A stretch of 26,206 nt of DNA from a virus. Made by a program: the position numbers and the translations under genes. The stretch lies in the IMG/VR virus record IMGVR_UViG_3300047388_000255, positions 1 to 26,206 of that record; one strand, 5' to 3'. The notes under the pieces were generated by a model. That model searched no databases and had not been told where the DNA came from. It saw only the letters and a list, made by a program, of their open reading frames with translations. This document shows, in pieces, positions 6,733-12,833 of this stretch (the first letter of the stretch is position 1; each line of letters starts with the position of its first letter).

Positions 6733-7383
6733 ATGCCCAAAAAAACATTACTCTCGTTCATCCGCCGGGTTATATCAATTCTGACATGGCCATCGGCTAT
6801 TAAGATTTTAATAATTTTTTGCATATTCTTTCTGGGTTTAATATCCCTGGGATTTAAAGATCAGATCTTTAATACCCGTTCCTCGGGTAAATTATCACTC
6901 GATAAACCCCCGTTGGAATTGTCTAAGGATGGACTTGATGCAATAGAACGCATTGTTAGGAAATCTGATTTGGTAGTTGGTATTGGCTTAGTGTCTGTGA
7001 ATTTTCAACAAAATTCTAGACGTATAATTTATTTTAATTCCGACAATGCAGAATTTGTTAGACTACACGATGAATATGTAAGAACACATATTTCAGTCGA
7101 TCAGCCGTTGTTTAACGATGATCAGGATAATAACAAAAGAATAATTAAGTTGATAAATGGTGATGTTATTTGCACAAAATATACAACGACGTTAACATAT
7201 AAATATGCGCCTAATGTCGGTATTGATACAACTTGTATCTATGGAGTTCCGCCATATTATGGTCAATTCCGTGGATTTATTGTTGTCTATTTACAAACAG
7301 AACCAACATCGTTAGAATTTGATCAGGTTAAGATTCTGTTAAGGGATTTATCGACTAGATTAGATAATCCTAAGTCGAAATAG
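6733..7383 (+). CDS. single-pass membrane protein of unknown function
   Basis: 216 residues from the ATG at 6733, preceded by GAGGA. A basic N-terminus (MPKKTLLSFIRR) is followed by one hydrophobic segment (about residues 22-42). The rest is a soluble domain probably facing the periplasm, with two Cys (ICTK and TTCIYG). The last third (GQFRGFIVVYLQTEP) looks like a mixed alpha/beta fold. Expressed from its own late promoter. Family not recognised. Confidence 0.7.
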   Translation: MPKKTLLSFIRRVISILTWPSAIKILIIFCIFFLGLISLGFKDQIFNTRSSGKLSLDKPPLELSKDGLDAIERIVRKSDLVVGIGLVSVNFQQNSRRIIYFNSDNAEFVRLHDEYVRTHISVDQPLFNDDQDNNKRIIKLINGDVICTKYTTTLTYKYAPNVGIDTTCIYGVPPYYGQFRGFIVVYLQTEPTSLEFDQVKILLRDLSTRLDNPKSK

Positions 7384-7478
7384 ACATAAGATAGCAGTGT
7401 TAACCTTGATCATGATAACATTGCTGTAAGTCGCAGCTGGTCCGAAAAGCGCGTAATAAATAACGGGCACGAATATAT
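7384..7478 (+). other. spacer with 10-bp hairpin
   Basis: AGCAGTGTTA pairs TAACATTGCT with one wobble, shortly after the stop codon at 7383. It lacks a T tract, so it is a possible processing or decay-blocking hairpin rather than a clear terminator. Confidence 0.35.
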
Positions 7479-7553
7479 GCGGGTGTGCCCGAGTGGTCCA
7501 AGGGAGCAGATTTCCAATCTGTAAAGCCGTCGGTTCGAACCCGACTACCCGCT
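7479..7553 (+). tRNA. tRNA-Gly(TCC), CCA disrupted
   Basis: Acceptor GCGGGTG/TACCCGC and discriminator T (typical of Gly). Anticodon arm GCAGA-TTTCCAA-TCTGT. The next bases are CAT, not CCA. A second copy of the 3' end carrying TCCA lies at 8475-8490, on the far side of the endonuclease gene. Confidence 0.8.
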
Positions 7554-7561
7554 CATCAGTA

Positions 7562-8374
7562 TTAAAATAGCGAATTAATTATAATTTGTTCTTTAGATTT
7601 ATTCTTGTATTCTTTATGAGAAACACGAATAACATCCCAGCCTCTTGTGCATAGATATGCATCTCGTATGACATCGAGTGCTTTGCGTTTTGGTTCTAGA
7701 TGGTGTGTTCCATCTAATTCGATAATTAACTTCTTTTTAGGGAAAACAAAATCAGCCCTTCCCCATTTATTAGTATATGGATTGAAGAATTTAACCTCCA
7801 TTAAATATCCATGCAGGGAATTAGTCATTCCTTTTGATTTTAACCATTCTTCAAATGATCTCTCCATGTAGGATTGTTTGTATGGATTTCGATTTAATTT
7901 ATGGCTAGGAGTAATTGATATATAAGATTTCATTTTTCGACTTACAAGTTTTGACTTACAGTCTTTTGAACAAGTTTTAGATCTTTTATTTTTTATTAAA
8001 GTGCCGCATATTACGCACCAAGAGATCGGACATATAAGCTTTTTACCGAGTAGTGCCGATGAAATTTTATCTTTTGTTTCTTGTGTAGGGCCACTTTTAT
8101 TAGAATTGTTGTATGTAGCTGAACACGAACATGAACAGAATTTATAATTTTTATTATCATATGTGAGTGAAATGCCGCATTGGTGACAGTAATTAGGGTT
8201 TTCGATATATTCTAAAATTAATTTTAATTTAGTTTGCATTGCTTTTAGTTTTAACTGAGTTCCGCTGTGGGAACTAGAACAGGAAAGATTGCAGAATATT
8301 TTCTTTGTATGATTTAGCGGAACTTCGAAAGATGAATCGCATTGGCAACACTTGCGATAAATAGGATTAGCCAT
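7562..8374 (-). CDS. zinc-finger endonuclease, DUF559/Vsr-like PD-(D/E)XK
   Basis: 270 residues. Three Cys-rich modules (CCQC...C, CHQC...C, CVIC...C) precede a restriction-endonuclease-like domain with RADFVF (acidic metal ligand), KLIIELDG and a terminal GWDVIRVS strand, the pattern of DUF559/Vsr-type nucleases. A run resembling NUMOD repeats (TQETKDKISSALLG) lies in the middle. AAAGGAC precedes the ATG. The gene runs antisense into tRNA-Gly(TCC) and is bracketed by 14-base direct repeats of that tRNA's 3' end, so it is a mobile insertion. The leader from the promoter at 8440 contains a perfect 14-bp hairpin. Confidence 0.8.
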   Translation of the reverse strand: MANPIYRKCCQCDSSFEVPLNHTKKIFCNLSCSSSHSGTQLKLKAMQTKLKLILEYIENPNYCHQCGISLTYDNKNYKFCSCSCSATYNNSNKSGPTQETKDKISSALLGKKLICPISWCVICGTLIKNKRSKTCSKDCKSKLVSRKMKSYISITPSHKLNRNPYKQSYMERSFEEWLKSKGMTNSLHGYLMEVKFFNPYTNKWGRADFVFPKKKLIIELDGTHHLEPKRKALDVIRDAYLCTRGWDVIRVSHKEYKNKSKEQIIINSLF

Positions 8375-8401
8375 TATAATGTCCTTTATTGTATATGGTT
8401 A

Positions 8402-8436
8402 GTGTAGATAAAATACCGAATATATTTTATCTACAC
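8402..8436 (-). promoter_or_regulatory. 14-bp perfect hairpin in endonuclease leader
   Basis: GTGTAGATAAAATA and its exact complement, loop of 7, lying between the late promoter and the endonuclease ribosome site. It could stabilise the late transcript or delay translation. Confidence 0.6.
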
Positions 8437-8439
8437 GTT

Positions 8440-8447
8440 TATTTATC
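8440..8447 (-). promoter_or_regulatory. late promoter GATAAATA (minus strand)
   Basis: Reads toward the endonuclease gene ending at 7562, about 65 bases upstream of its ATG. Confidence 0.6.
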
Positions 8448-8474
8448 ATGTAATTATAACTGCGAGTGTCATAA

Positions 8475-8490
8475 CCGACTACCCGCTCCA
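8475..8490 (+). repeat. displaced 3' end of tRNA-Gly(TCC)
   Basis: CCGACTACCCGCTC is identical to 7541-7554 and is followed by CA, restoring the TCCA missing at the intact-looking gene. It marks the insertion point of the endonuclease unit. Confidence 0.8.
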
Positions 8491-8834
8491 AATTTCAAGT
8501 CTCCAGTCCTAGTAGATCACACAGGCGCGTAACCATTCCGTAGTGGCGAACAGAGGAAGAGGATTGATAGGCTTTCTATGTGTGTAGCATAAAACAATGC
8601 ACCCGTATCAGAGATGATACAAACCTGTTACTAGTTTAAACGACGAGTGGGGGAAGATTTCGGGTTTGGACCGTTCACATTTCTAGAAAGCTGGCTTTAT
8701 TATTATAGTGTATTCCTGTGTGGACATCTACCCCGTTTCGGAAAGATGACTAGGTTAAAATCCTATATACACTGCCAATCAATGCCTACGTGTTTCGTCT
8801 CTATCGGTATACTTGACACCGGGCACCAATTAAT
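8491..8834 (+). other. 344-base tract with tRNA-like 8707-8777
   Basis: No ORF is convincing. Hairpins include CCAT/GTGG and GTATCA-gaga-TGATAC. From 8707 to 8777, AGTGTAT pairs ATACACT, followed by GCCA, with a T-arm like TAGG-TTAAAAT-CCTA; the anticodon region (ATCT/AGAT with a 14-base interior) is abnormal. I read it as a degenerate tRNA in an otherwise unassigned structured tract. Confidence 0.35.
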
Positions 8835-9114
8835 TCCGATATAGCACAGCGGTAGTGCAGGTGACTGTTTTTAATGGCAGCTTTTATCTGAAAGGATAAT
8901 TGAAAAATTCGTCAAATTCGGTGAACCCTAAGTACAGAAATGTATATGGTAACGCCGAGCCAAGCTTCATATAGAAATATATGTTGAAGGTGTAGAGACT
9001 AGACGGCGAATATCTAAGTCGAAAGATATGATAATGGCATAGTCCACGCTACTATGAAAATAGTAGATTAGTGTAATCACTTGGTCAGGAGTTCGAATCT
9101 TCTTATCGGAGCCA
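8835..9114 (+). tRNA. tRNA-Asn(GTT) with group I intron
   Basis: Exon 1 is 8835-8868 and exon 2 is 9074-9114. Joined, they give a 75-base tRNA with acceptor TCCGATA/TATCGGA, discriminator G, CCA, and anticodon loop CTGTTAA (GTT). The intron interrupts the anticodon between its second and third bases; the run of T leaves the exact junction ambiguous by a few bases. Confidence 0.85.
8869..9073 (+). mobile_element. group I self-splicing intron
   Basis: About 205 bases with a recognisable catalytic core: a Q-like GGTAACGCCGAGCC, R-element GAGACTAGACGG and S-element GGCATAGTCC, so that P7 pairs GACTA with TAGTC. Exon 1 ends in T and the intron ends in G, as required for group I splicing. It carries no endonuclease ORF. 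Confidence 0.85.
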
Positions 9115-9193
9115 GAATCGATGGTTTATCTGTAAGCCTGAATAATGCACAAGGCAACAGACAGTTAGGATGTGAAGCCTAATCTAGATATGT

Positions 9194-9267
9194 GGGAGTT
9201 TCGTATAGTGGTAATACCTCAGATTCCAAACCTGAAGACTAGGGTCCGATTCCTTAAATTCCCGCCA
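9194..9267 (+). tRNA. tRNA-Trp(CCA)
   Basis: Acceptor GGGAGTT/AATTCCC, discriminator G, CCA. Anticodon loop TTCCAAA with a single A-C mismatch at the top of the stem. Reads UGG only. Confidence 0.75.
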
Positions 9268-9272
9268 AATAT

Positions 9273-9348
9273 GCCTCGGTAGCTCAGATGGTGGAGCGGC
9301 GGTCTGAAGAATCGCGCGTCGCTGGTTCGATCCCAGCCTGGGGCACCA
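9273..9348 (+). tRNA. tRNA-Phe(GAA)
   Basis: Acceptor GCCTCGG/CTGGGGC plus ACCA. Anticodon arm GCGGT-CTGAAGA-ATCGC. Confidence 0.88.
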
Positions 9349-9644
9349 AGATTTATATGTATTATAATATGGTTCCTTGTCGGGACTCGGTGTTGTAGAC
9401 CACTATAAAACTGAATTCGAAGTATACGAGGATGATCTGTAACAACAAGCGTATTGCGAAGCGGGTCGGGTACCTACTTTGATATTAAAGATAATATTCT
9501 AAATCTGAAGTATATCACATGGACATTTAATGGCGGTAACACAATGCGTCTTAAATGGATACCTACTTCGATATAAAATAATATTATATTAGGATTATGA
9601 GCTTACCCACAGAAGGGATAAACCCCGCTAATCCGACTTTTTAT
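9349..9644 (+). other. 296-base spacer with a degenerate direct repeat
   Basis: Two related segments, 9469-9498 and 9558-9585, share TACCTACTT-y-GATAT and a following ATAATATT. Between them CATTTAA pairs TTAAATG. The second unit also contains GCGTCTT followed by CCTACTT, as does the 5' part of tRNA-Tyr at 974, so these may be decayed tRNA pieces. No ORF. Confidence 0.35.
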
Positions 9645-9701
9645 GCCCAAGTGGTGGAATAGTAGACATCGTAAAAATAACGATATATGTTTACCGTGCA
9701 G
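9645..9701 (+). pseudogene. 5' part of a tRNA-Leu-like gene
   Basis: GCCCAAGTGGTGGAAT-x-AGTAGACA matches the characteristic start of tRNA-Leu. An ATCGT/ACGAT stem follows, then CCGTGCAG where the T-stem should begin; there the HNH gene leader takes over. No matching 3' half is obvious downstream. Confidence 0.5.
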
Positions 9702-9725
9702 ATAAGTAACATAAGGGAGATCTTT

Positions 9726-10547
9726 ATGTTGTGTGATTATGGATGTAAACAAGAGGCAAATTTTGTCCTTAAAAATGGAAAACATTGTTGTAGTAAGAGC
9801 ACTAGTTCTTGCCAGAGTATTAAGTCTAAAAATTCTAAAGGTGGATTAAAATCTTACAAAGATGGTGATAGAAAATCTGGAAAAGATCAATATAATGATT
9901 TGCCGCAAGCAACAAAAGATAGCATGAATTGTCGTAAGGGAGTTTTGATACTTACCGATGATACATTTACATACGGTGGAAAAGGCAACCATAAAAAATT
10001 ATTGCTAGCAGAGCGGGGCTATAAATGTGAGGAATGTAATCTTATAGAATGGATGAAGAAACCAATTCCGTTAGAACTTGAGCACGTCGATGGTGATGGG
10101 AAAAATAATGTTAGAGAAAACCTGAAACTGCTTTGTTGTAATTGTCATGCTCAAACGCCTACTTGGCGCAGAAAGAAAGTCACTTTAGAGAATAATGCGA
10201 GATATACTGATGATGTAATGATAGAAGCAATTCAGAATTCTTATAGCATGCACGGTGTTTTGAAATTATTAGATTTAAGGTGGGGAAGTAATTCCACTAT
10301 TCGGCGTGTGATGAAACAATATAATATTGAATTTAAACAGAAAGAAGTAAAAGAAAAATTTATTGAAGTATTGCCTGCTATTGAAAAAGTTATACGTCGG
10401 GTTGATACTAAAAATTCTCAATATGGCACTTGTTGGGTATGTAATTTGACCTTACAGTGCAATAGAAAAATAAAGATTGAAGAACTAGAAAAGTATATAA
10501 ATGATGGATGGTTAAAAACCCGATCAATGGTATTTAAGATGGGATAG
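9726..10547 (+). CDS. HNH endonuclease
   Basis: 273 residues from the ATG at 9726, preceded by AAGGGAG; an earlier in-frame ATG at 9687 lies within the tRNA-Leu fragment and is unlikely. The core is a textbook zinc-supported HNH: CEEC (about 101-104), LELEHVDGDGKNN (117-128), ENLKLLCCNCH (131-141). A short Cys-rich motif begins the protein (CDYGC) and another, CWVCNLTLQC, lies near the end. It nicks or cuts DNA; homing is likely given its position in a broken tRNA-Leu gene. It is the only array endonuclease on the plus strand. Confidence 0.88.
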   Translation: MLCDYGCKQEANFVLKNGKHCCSKSTSSCQSIKSKNSKGGLKSYKDGDRKSGKDQYNDLPQATKDSMNCRKGVLILTDDTFTYGGKGNHKKLLLAERGYKCEECNLIEWMKKPIPLELEHVDGDGKNNVRENLKLLCCNCHAQTPTWRRKKVTLENNARYTDDVMIEAIQNSYSMHGVLKLLDLRWGSNSTIRRVMKQYNIEFKQKEVKEKFIEVLPAIEKVIRRVDTKNSQYGTCWVCNLTLQCNRKIKIEELEKYINDGWLKTRSMVFKMG

Positions 10548-10554
10548 AAATTTT

Positions 10555-10637
10555 GGGCCGCTGACATATGCAAACTGGTACAGCTACTAGATTTAGACTC
10601 TAGGTTTTTCCGGGTTCGAATCCCGGGTGGCCCACCA
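10555..10637 (+). tRNA. tRNA-Leu(TAG)
   Basis: Acceptor GGGCCGC/GTGGCCC plus ACCA. Anticodon arm CTAGA-TTTAGAC-TCTAG. T-arm CCGGG-TTCGAAT-CCCGG. The variable loop is short for a bacterial tRNA-Leu. Confidence 0.8.
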
Positions 10638-10646
10638 AAGTTTTAA

Positions 10647-10760
10647 AGGATACTTGCAGCAATGTCTTAAACGACAGTTGGTTCAATTCCAACATTATGA
10701 TTTGCATAATACGCTCAATGGTTGAGCAATGGACTCATAATCCATAATTAACAGTATCCT
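10647..10760 (+). tRNA. circularly permuted tRNA with CAT anticodon
   Basis: Order of parts: T-arm GTTGG-TTCAATT-CCAAC (10677-10693), 3' acceptor strand ATTATG plus A (10694-10700), four bases, 5' acceptor strand CATAAT (10705-10710), D-arm GCTC-AATGGTT-GAGC (10713-10727), anticodon arm ATGGA-CTCATAA-TCCAT (10729-10745). The acceptor strands are exactly complementary over 6 bp but face inward. The outer ends pair as AGGATAC/GTATCCT. CCA is not encoded. Met or lysidine-type Ile are both possible. Confidence 0.75.
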
Positions 10761-10774
10761 GTTTTAGTTTCTAA

Positions 10775-10870
10775 AGGATGGGTTCAGCCATACAAATTCG
10801 CAAACTTTGCGGCCCGCCCAGTTGGGGCGTGGCAATAGGGTTCGATTCCCGGTCTATAGCCAAACATCCT
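10775..10870 (+). repeat. AG-N5 / N5-CT element enclosing a T-arm-like hairpin
   Basis: AGGATG (10775-10780) pairs CATCCT (10865-10870), with family flanks TTTCTAA and GATTTA. Inside lie a GC-rich hairpin (CGCCC/GGGCG) and GGG-TTCGATT-CCC extended by ATAG/CTAT and followed by GCCA. It looks like a tRNA top half without a visible anticodon arm. Confidence 0.5.
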
Positions 10871-10885
10871 GATTTATTTGACCAT

Positions 10886-11062
10886 AGGTTCGCTTCAGCA
10901 CTAAATTAATCTTTCTTCCAAAAAGAAGATCTAGGTTCGAATCCTAGCAGTAGAGTTGGTCACTACTGTCGTCTAATGGTCGGATATAAATGCGAACCTG
11001 TTTTGAATTCTGGTAAGACTATGTTAATATTACCCTTTAACTAGGGCATCACTTCCGAGCCT
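10886..11062 (+). tRNA. second circularly permuted tRNA
   Basis: T-arm CTAGG-TTCGAAT-CCTAG, then 3' acceptor CAGTAG plus A, eight bases, 5' acceptor CTACTG, a D-arm like GTCTAATGGTCGGA, and an anticodon arm CCTGT-TTTGAAT-TCTGG. By position the anticodon is TGA, but two stem mismatches make the identity unsure. The outer ends pair as AGGTTCG (10886-10892) with CGAGCCT (11056-11062), followed by GA as in the repeat family. Extra hairpins flank both halves. Confidence 0.65.
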
Positions 11063-11094
11063 GACAGTATGGTATAGTCTTACTTTCTTACAAC

Positions 11095-11174
11095 GGTGAT
11101 TGAAGGTGAAGTAGACGAGCCCTCTGGCTGTGAACCAGAGCATTTAGCCAGTTCAAGTCTGGTCAGTCACCCCA
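11095..11174 (+). tRNA. tRNA-His(GTG)
   Basis: Acceptor GTGATTG/CAGTCAC with the additional G-1 opposite C73, the hallmark of tRNA-His. Anticodon arm TCTGG-CTGTGAA-CCAGA. CCA encoded. Confidence 0.9.
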
Positions 11175-11180
11175 AGTTTT

Positions 11181-11287
11181 GGTCGTATAGCTCAGTTGGT
11201 AGAGCGTCCGGGTTCTTATATACAAAGGTCGACTATATTTGTATATATCCTTATAGGAAGGTCGTGGGTTCGAGTCCCTCAGCGCCA
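11181..11287 (+). tRNA. tRNA with inserted hairpin, isotype unclear
   Basis: A canonical D-arm (TAGCTCAGTTGGTAGAGC) and T-arm (TGGG-TTCGAGT-CCC) are present. The anticodon region holds a perfect 10-bp insert hairpin (TATATACAAA with TTTGTATATA). The left side GGGTTCTTA suggests Arg(TCT) and the right side CTTATAG suggests Ile(TAT). The acceptor pairs poorly and CCA is missing, so this may be a decayed gene or one with a small intron. Confidence 0.45.
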
Positions 11288-11299
11288 AATTAATTTTAT

Positions 11300-11389
11300 G
11301 TATCGTTGGCCGAGAGTACGAAGGCAGCGGCTTGCAACACCGAAGTGGATAAAATCCCCACGCTGGTTAGAATCCAGCACGATACTCCA
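11300..11389 (+). tRNA. tRNA-Cys(GCA)-like with long variable arm
   Basis: Acceptor GTATCGT/ACGATAC, discriminator T, CCA. Anticodon loop TTGCAAC reads GCA; the weak stem rests on a CGG/CCG core. A GTGGA/TCCCAC variable arm is unusual for Cys. Discriminator T favours Cys over Ser. Confidence 0.6.
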
Positions 11390-11407
11390 GCATTTAATAA
11401 ATAATAT

Positions 11408-11484
11408 CCGCAAGTGACGTAACAGGAAACCGTGTTAGTTTCAAACACTAGATTTTGTGAGTTCGAATCTCACCTTGCGGACCA
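11408..11484 (+). tRNA. tRNA-Leu(CAA)
   Basis: Acceptor CCGCAAG/CTTGCGG plus ACCA. The best anticodon arm is TTAGT-TTCAAAC-ACTAG (CAA), leaving a 5-base variable loop before GTGAG-TTCGAAT-CTCAC. A competing GTGTT/AACAC stem would frame a loop without T33. Confidence 0.65.
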
Positions 11485-11496
11485 AAGTTACAATAT

Positions 11497-11594
11497 GGGT
11501 AGTAAATGGGAGTATTTGGGTTCGAATCCCAATTAAGTATGGTACTAAAATGTCGACGGACGCTCGGTAGGTTCAATTCCTCCACTATCCACTA
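11497..11594 (+). tRNA. type II tRNA-like, probable Ser(CGA)
   Basis: Acceptor GGGTAGT/ACTATCC. The central hairpin TTGGG-TTCGAAT-CCCAA reads as an anticodon arm (CGA) although it resembles a T-arm. A second T-arm TAGG-TTCAATT-CCT follows a long variable arm. The D-arm is minimal and the 3' end is ACTA. Alternative assignments are possible. Confidence 0.45.
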
Positions 11595-11748
11595 AAGTCA
11601 ACGGGCCGTAAAGAAGTCACTAAATTATACACCTTTTTGTGTCCACCATTTGCAGAACTTAGGTAATTTATATAAAATATAGCAATGCTTAAGAGTTTAC
11701 ATTAATATGCTATTAGAATGATGTTGCGGAATAGTGAAAAAATTTTTA

Positions 11749-11822
11749 CGGTCTTTAGTTTAAAGGCAAAACACTCTCCTTACAAGTGAGATACGGCGGA
11801 TCGTTACCGTCAAGACCGACCA
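11749..11822 (+). tRNA. tRNA-Val(TAC)
   Basis: Acceptor CGGTCTT/AAGACCG plus ACCA. Anticodon arm CTCTC-CTTACAA-GTGAG. T-loop ATCGTTA is atypical. Confidence 0.8.
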
Positions 11823-11826
11823 GAAT

Positions 11827-11877
11827 ATGGAAGTTAATAGTTAATAGTAAAATGTTCGACCTTCTAATCAGGTACCA
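11827..11877 (+). pseudogene. tRNA 5' fragment, Arg(TCT)-like
   Basis: A D-arm-like AGTTAATAGTAAAAT is followed by CTTCTAA, the usual tRNA-Arg(TCT) loop. The sequence then stops resembling a tRNA and a small ORF cassette begins. Confidence 0.3.
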
Positions 11878-11879
11878 AT

Positions 11880-11887
11880 GATAAATA
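11880..11887 (+). promoter_or_regulatory. late promoter GATAAATA
   Basis: 23 bases before the ATG at 11911, with GGGAGAG between. Confidence 0.65.
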
Positions 11888-11910
11888 TTTGCAGTATACG
11901 GGAGAGTATA

Positions 11911-12075
11911 ATGCAAAGACAAATAAAAAACGAAGAACAAATGATTGCTTTTTGTGAAGAACAGATTACATGGTTAAAAGAATTTAAAAAATCTCGCCAG
12001 CAATTTATAAAAGAAAATTTATCCGAGGACGAATTAATCGAATATAGGGTTGTCGTTGAGGATAATAATGAATGA
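11911..12075 (+). CDS. small hypothetical protein
   Basis: 54 residues, starting at the ATG that follows GGGAGAG and a late promoter. Charged and helical (MQRQIKNEEQM...ITWLKEFKKSRQQF). Coupled by a 4-base overlap to the next gene. First member of the third two-gene cassette in the array. No known domain. Confidence 0.6.
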   Translation: MQRQIKNEEQMIAFCEEQITWLKEFKKSRQQFIKENLSEDELIEYRVVVEDNNE

Positions 12076-12344
12076 GAATTTTTGAAATTGAAAACATAAA
12101 TCGTGCTATAATTGCGTTGAAGAGATTATCTGAAGACTACGAAGCTGAATTTATTGAATTATATAATGATTTAACACTATTTAAAAGACTAAAGGGTGGG
12201 CGATTAAATAATTTTGTAGATGATAAGATAATACCGTTTAGAGAAAAATTAAAAGATTTTCTATCTACGCAGTTTTATGATGATCCAGATATAGATAAGA
12301 TAAAAGCAAGATTGCAGAAAATGTTAGAATTATTAGAAGTTTAA
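12072..12344 (+). CDS. small hypothetical protein, MRIFEI family
   Basis: 90 residues starting MRIFEIENINRA, similar in position, length and opening residues to the products of 2317-2622 and 4265-4573. Acidic, probably all helical, rich in Leu, Glu and Lys. Function unknown. Confidence 0.65.
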   Translation: MRIFEIENINRAIIALKRLSEDYEAEFIELYNDLTLFKRLKGGRLNNFVDDKIIPFREKLKDFLSTQFYDDPDIDKIKARLQKMLELLEV

Positions 12345-12349
12345 ATTAT

Positions 12350-12442
12350 GGAAGTGCAAGCCAATTGGAGATGGCATCTGTCTTGAAAACAGCCGAGCGT
12401 TTAAATGGCGCCTTGAGGGTTCGACTCCGTCCACTTCCGCCA
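12350..12442 (+). tRNA. tRNA-Ser(TGA)
   Basis: Perfect acceptor GGAAGTG/CACTTCC, discriminator G, CCA. Anticodon loop CTTGAAA within CTGT/ACAG. Long variable arm of a type II tRNA. Confidence 0.88.
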
Positions 12443-12449
12443 ATATAAT

Positions 12450-12523
12450 GCGTGGTTAATTTAATGGTAAAATGTAAGGTTGCCAACTTTACTTCAAGGG
12501 TTCGATTCCCTTACCACGCTCCA
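12450..12523 (+). tRNA. tRNA-Gly(GCC)
   Basis: Acceptor GCGTGGT/ACCACGC, discriminator T, CCA. Anticodon arm TAAGG-TTGCCAA-CTTTA. Confidence 0.85.
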
Positions 12524-12531
12524 AAATTTAA

Positions 12532-12585
12532 AGAATGCGTTCAGCAATTTAAAAATCAAAATTGAAAATTGAAAATAAGCATTCT
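12532..12585 (+). repeat. AG-N5 / N5-CT hairpin element, copy
   Basis: AGAATGC (12532-12538) pairs GCATTCT (12579-12585). TTTAA precedes and GATAT follows; TTCAGCAA follows the left arm. Directly upstream of a tRNA-like gene. Confidence 0.7.
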
Positions 12586-12595
12586 GATATATTTA

Positions 12596-12664
12596 ATTCT
12601 TGTAGTCTAATGGAAAGATATGTGACATACCAGACACGATGTGGGTTCGATTCCTGCCAAGGAT
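12596..12664 (+). pseudogene. degenerate tRNA-like gene
   Basis: Acceptor ATTCTTG/CAAGGAT, D-arm GTCT-AATGGAA-AGAT and T-arm GTGGG-TTCGATT-CCTGC are sound. The anticodon loop has 6 bases (ATACCA), the variable loop is short, and CCA is absent. Possibly a decayed Val or Gln gene. Confidence 0.45.
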
Positions 12665-12669
12665 TTTGC

Positions 12670-12763
12670 GGACGATAGAAGTGTATCCTAGGTTAGCACA
12701 CAAATCACTGGTTCATATTTGGCCCAGCAATGGGCCGTGGTTCGAATCCATCATCGTCCGCCA
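12670..12763 (+). tRNA. type II tRNA-like, abnormal anticodon loop
   Basis: Acceptor GGACGAT/ATCGTCC, discriminator G, CCA, and a perfect variable arm GCCCA/TGGGC. The central stem CAAAT/ATTTG holds an 11-base loop; its middle seven bases CTGGTTC would read GGT. Isotype unsure. Confidence 0.5.
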
Positions 12764-12771
12764 GTTTCTAA

Positions 12772-12803
12772 AGGGTACAGTCCACAAATCCAGAAGGTAT
12801 CCT
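12772..12803 (+). repeat. AG-N5 / N5-CT hairpin element, shortest copy
   Basis: AGGGTAC (12772) pairs GTATCCT (12797). TTTCTAA precedes and GATTA follows. The interior is only 18 bases, showing that just the arms and flanks are constant. Confidence 0.65.
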
Positions 12804-12833
12804 GATTATTTTATCGCGTTGTGGCAGAGTTGA

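Noticed and set aside
5871-6824. Long open frame on the minus strand across the VWA gene
   Set aside because: It is antisense to a gene with clear MIDAS motifs and has no recognisable protein pattern.
11439-11445. TTTCAAA, which would be the loop of a UCA (opal-reading) tRNA
   Set aside because: The stem on either side does not pair in that register; shifting by one gives a perfect stem with anticodon CAA (Leu).
11599-11648. Segment ending GTCCACCA that looks like a tRNA 3' end
   Set aside because: No T-arm and no complementary 5' acceptor strand.
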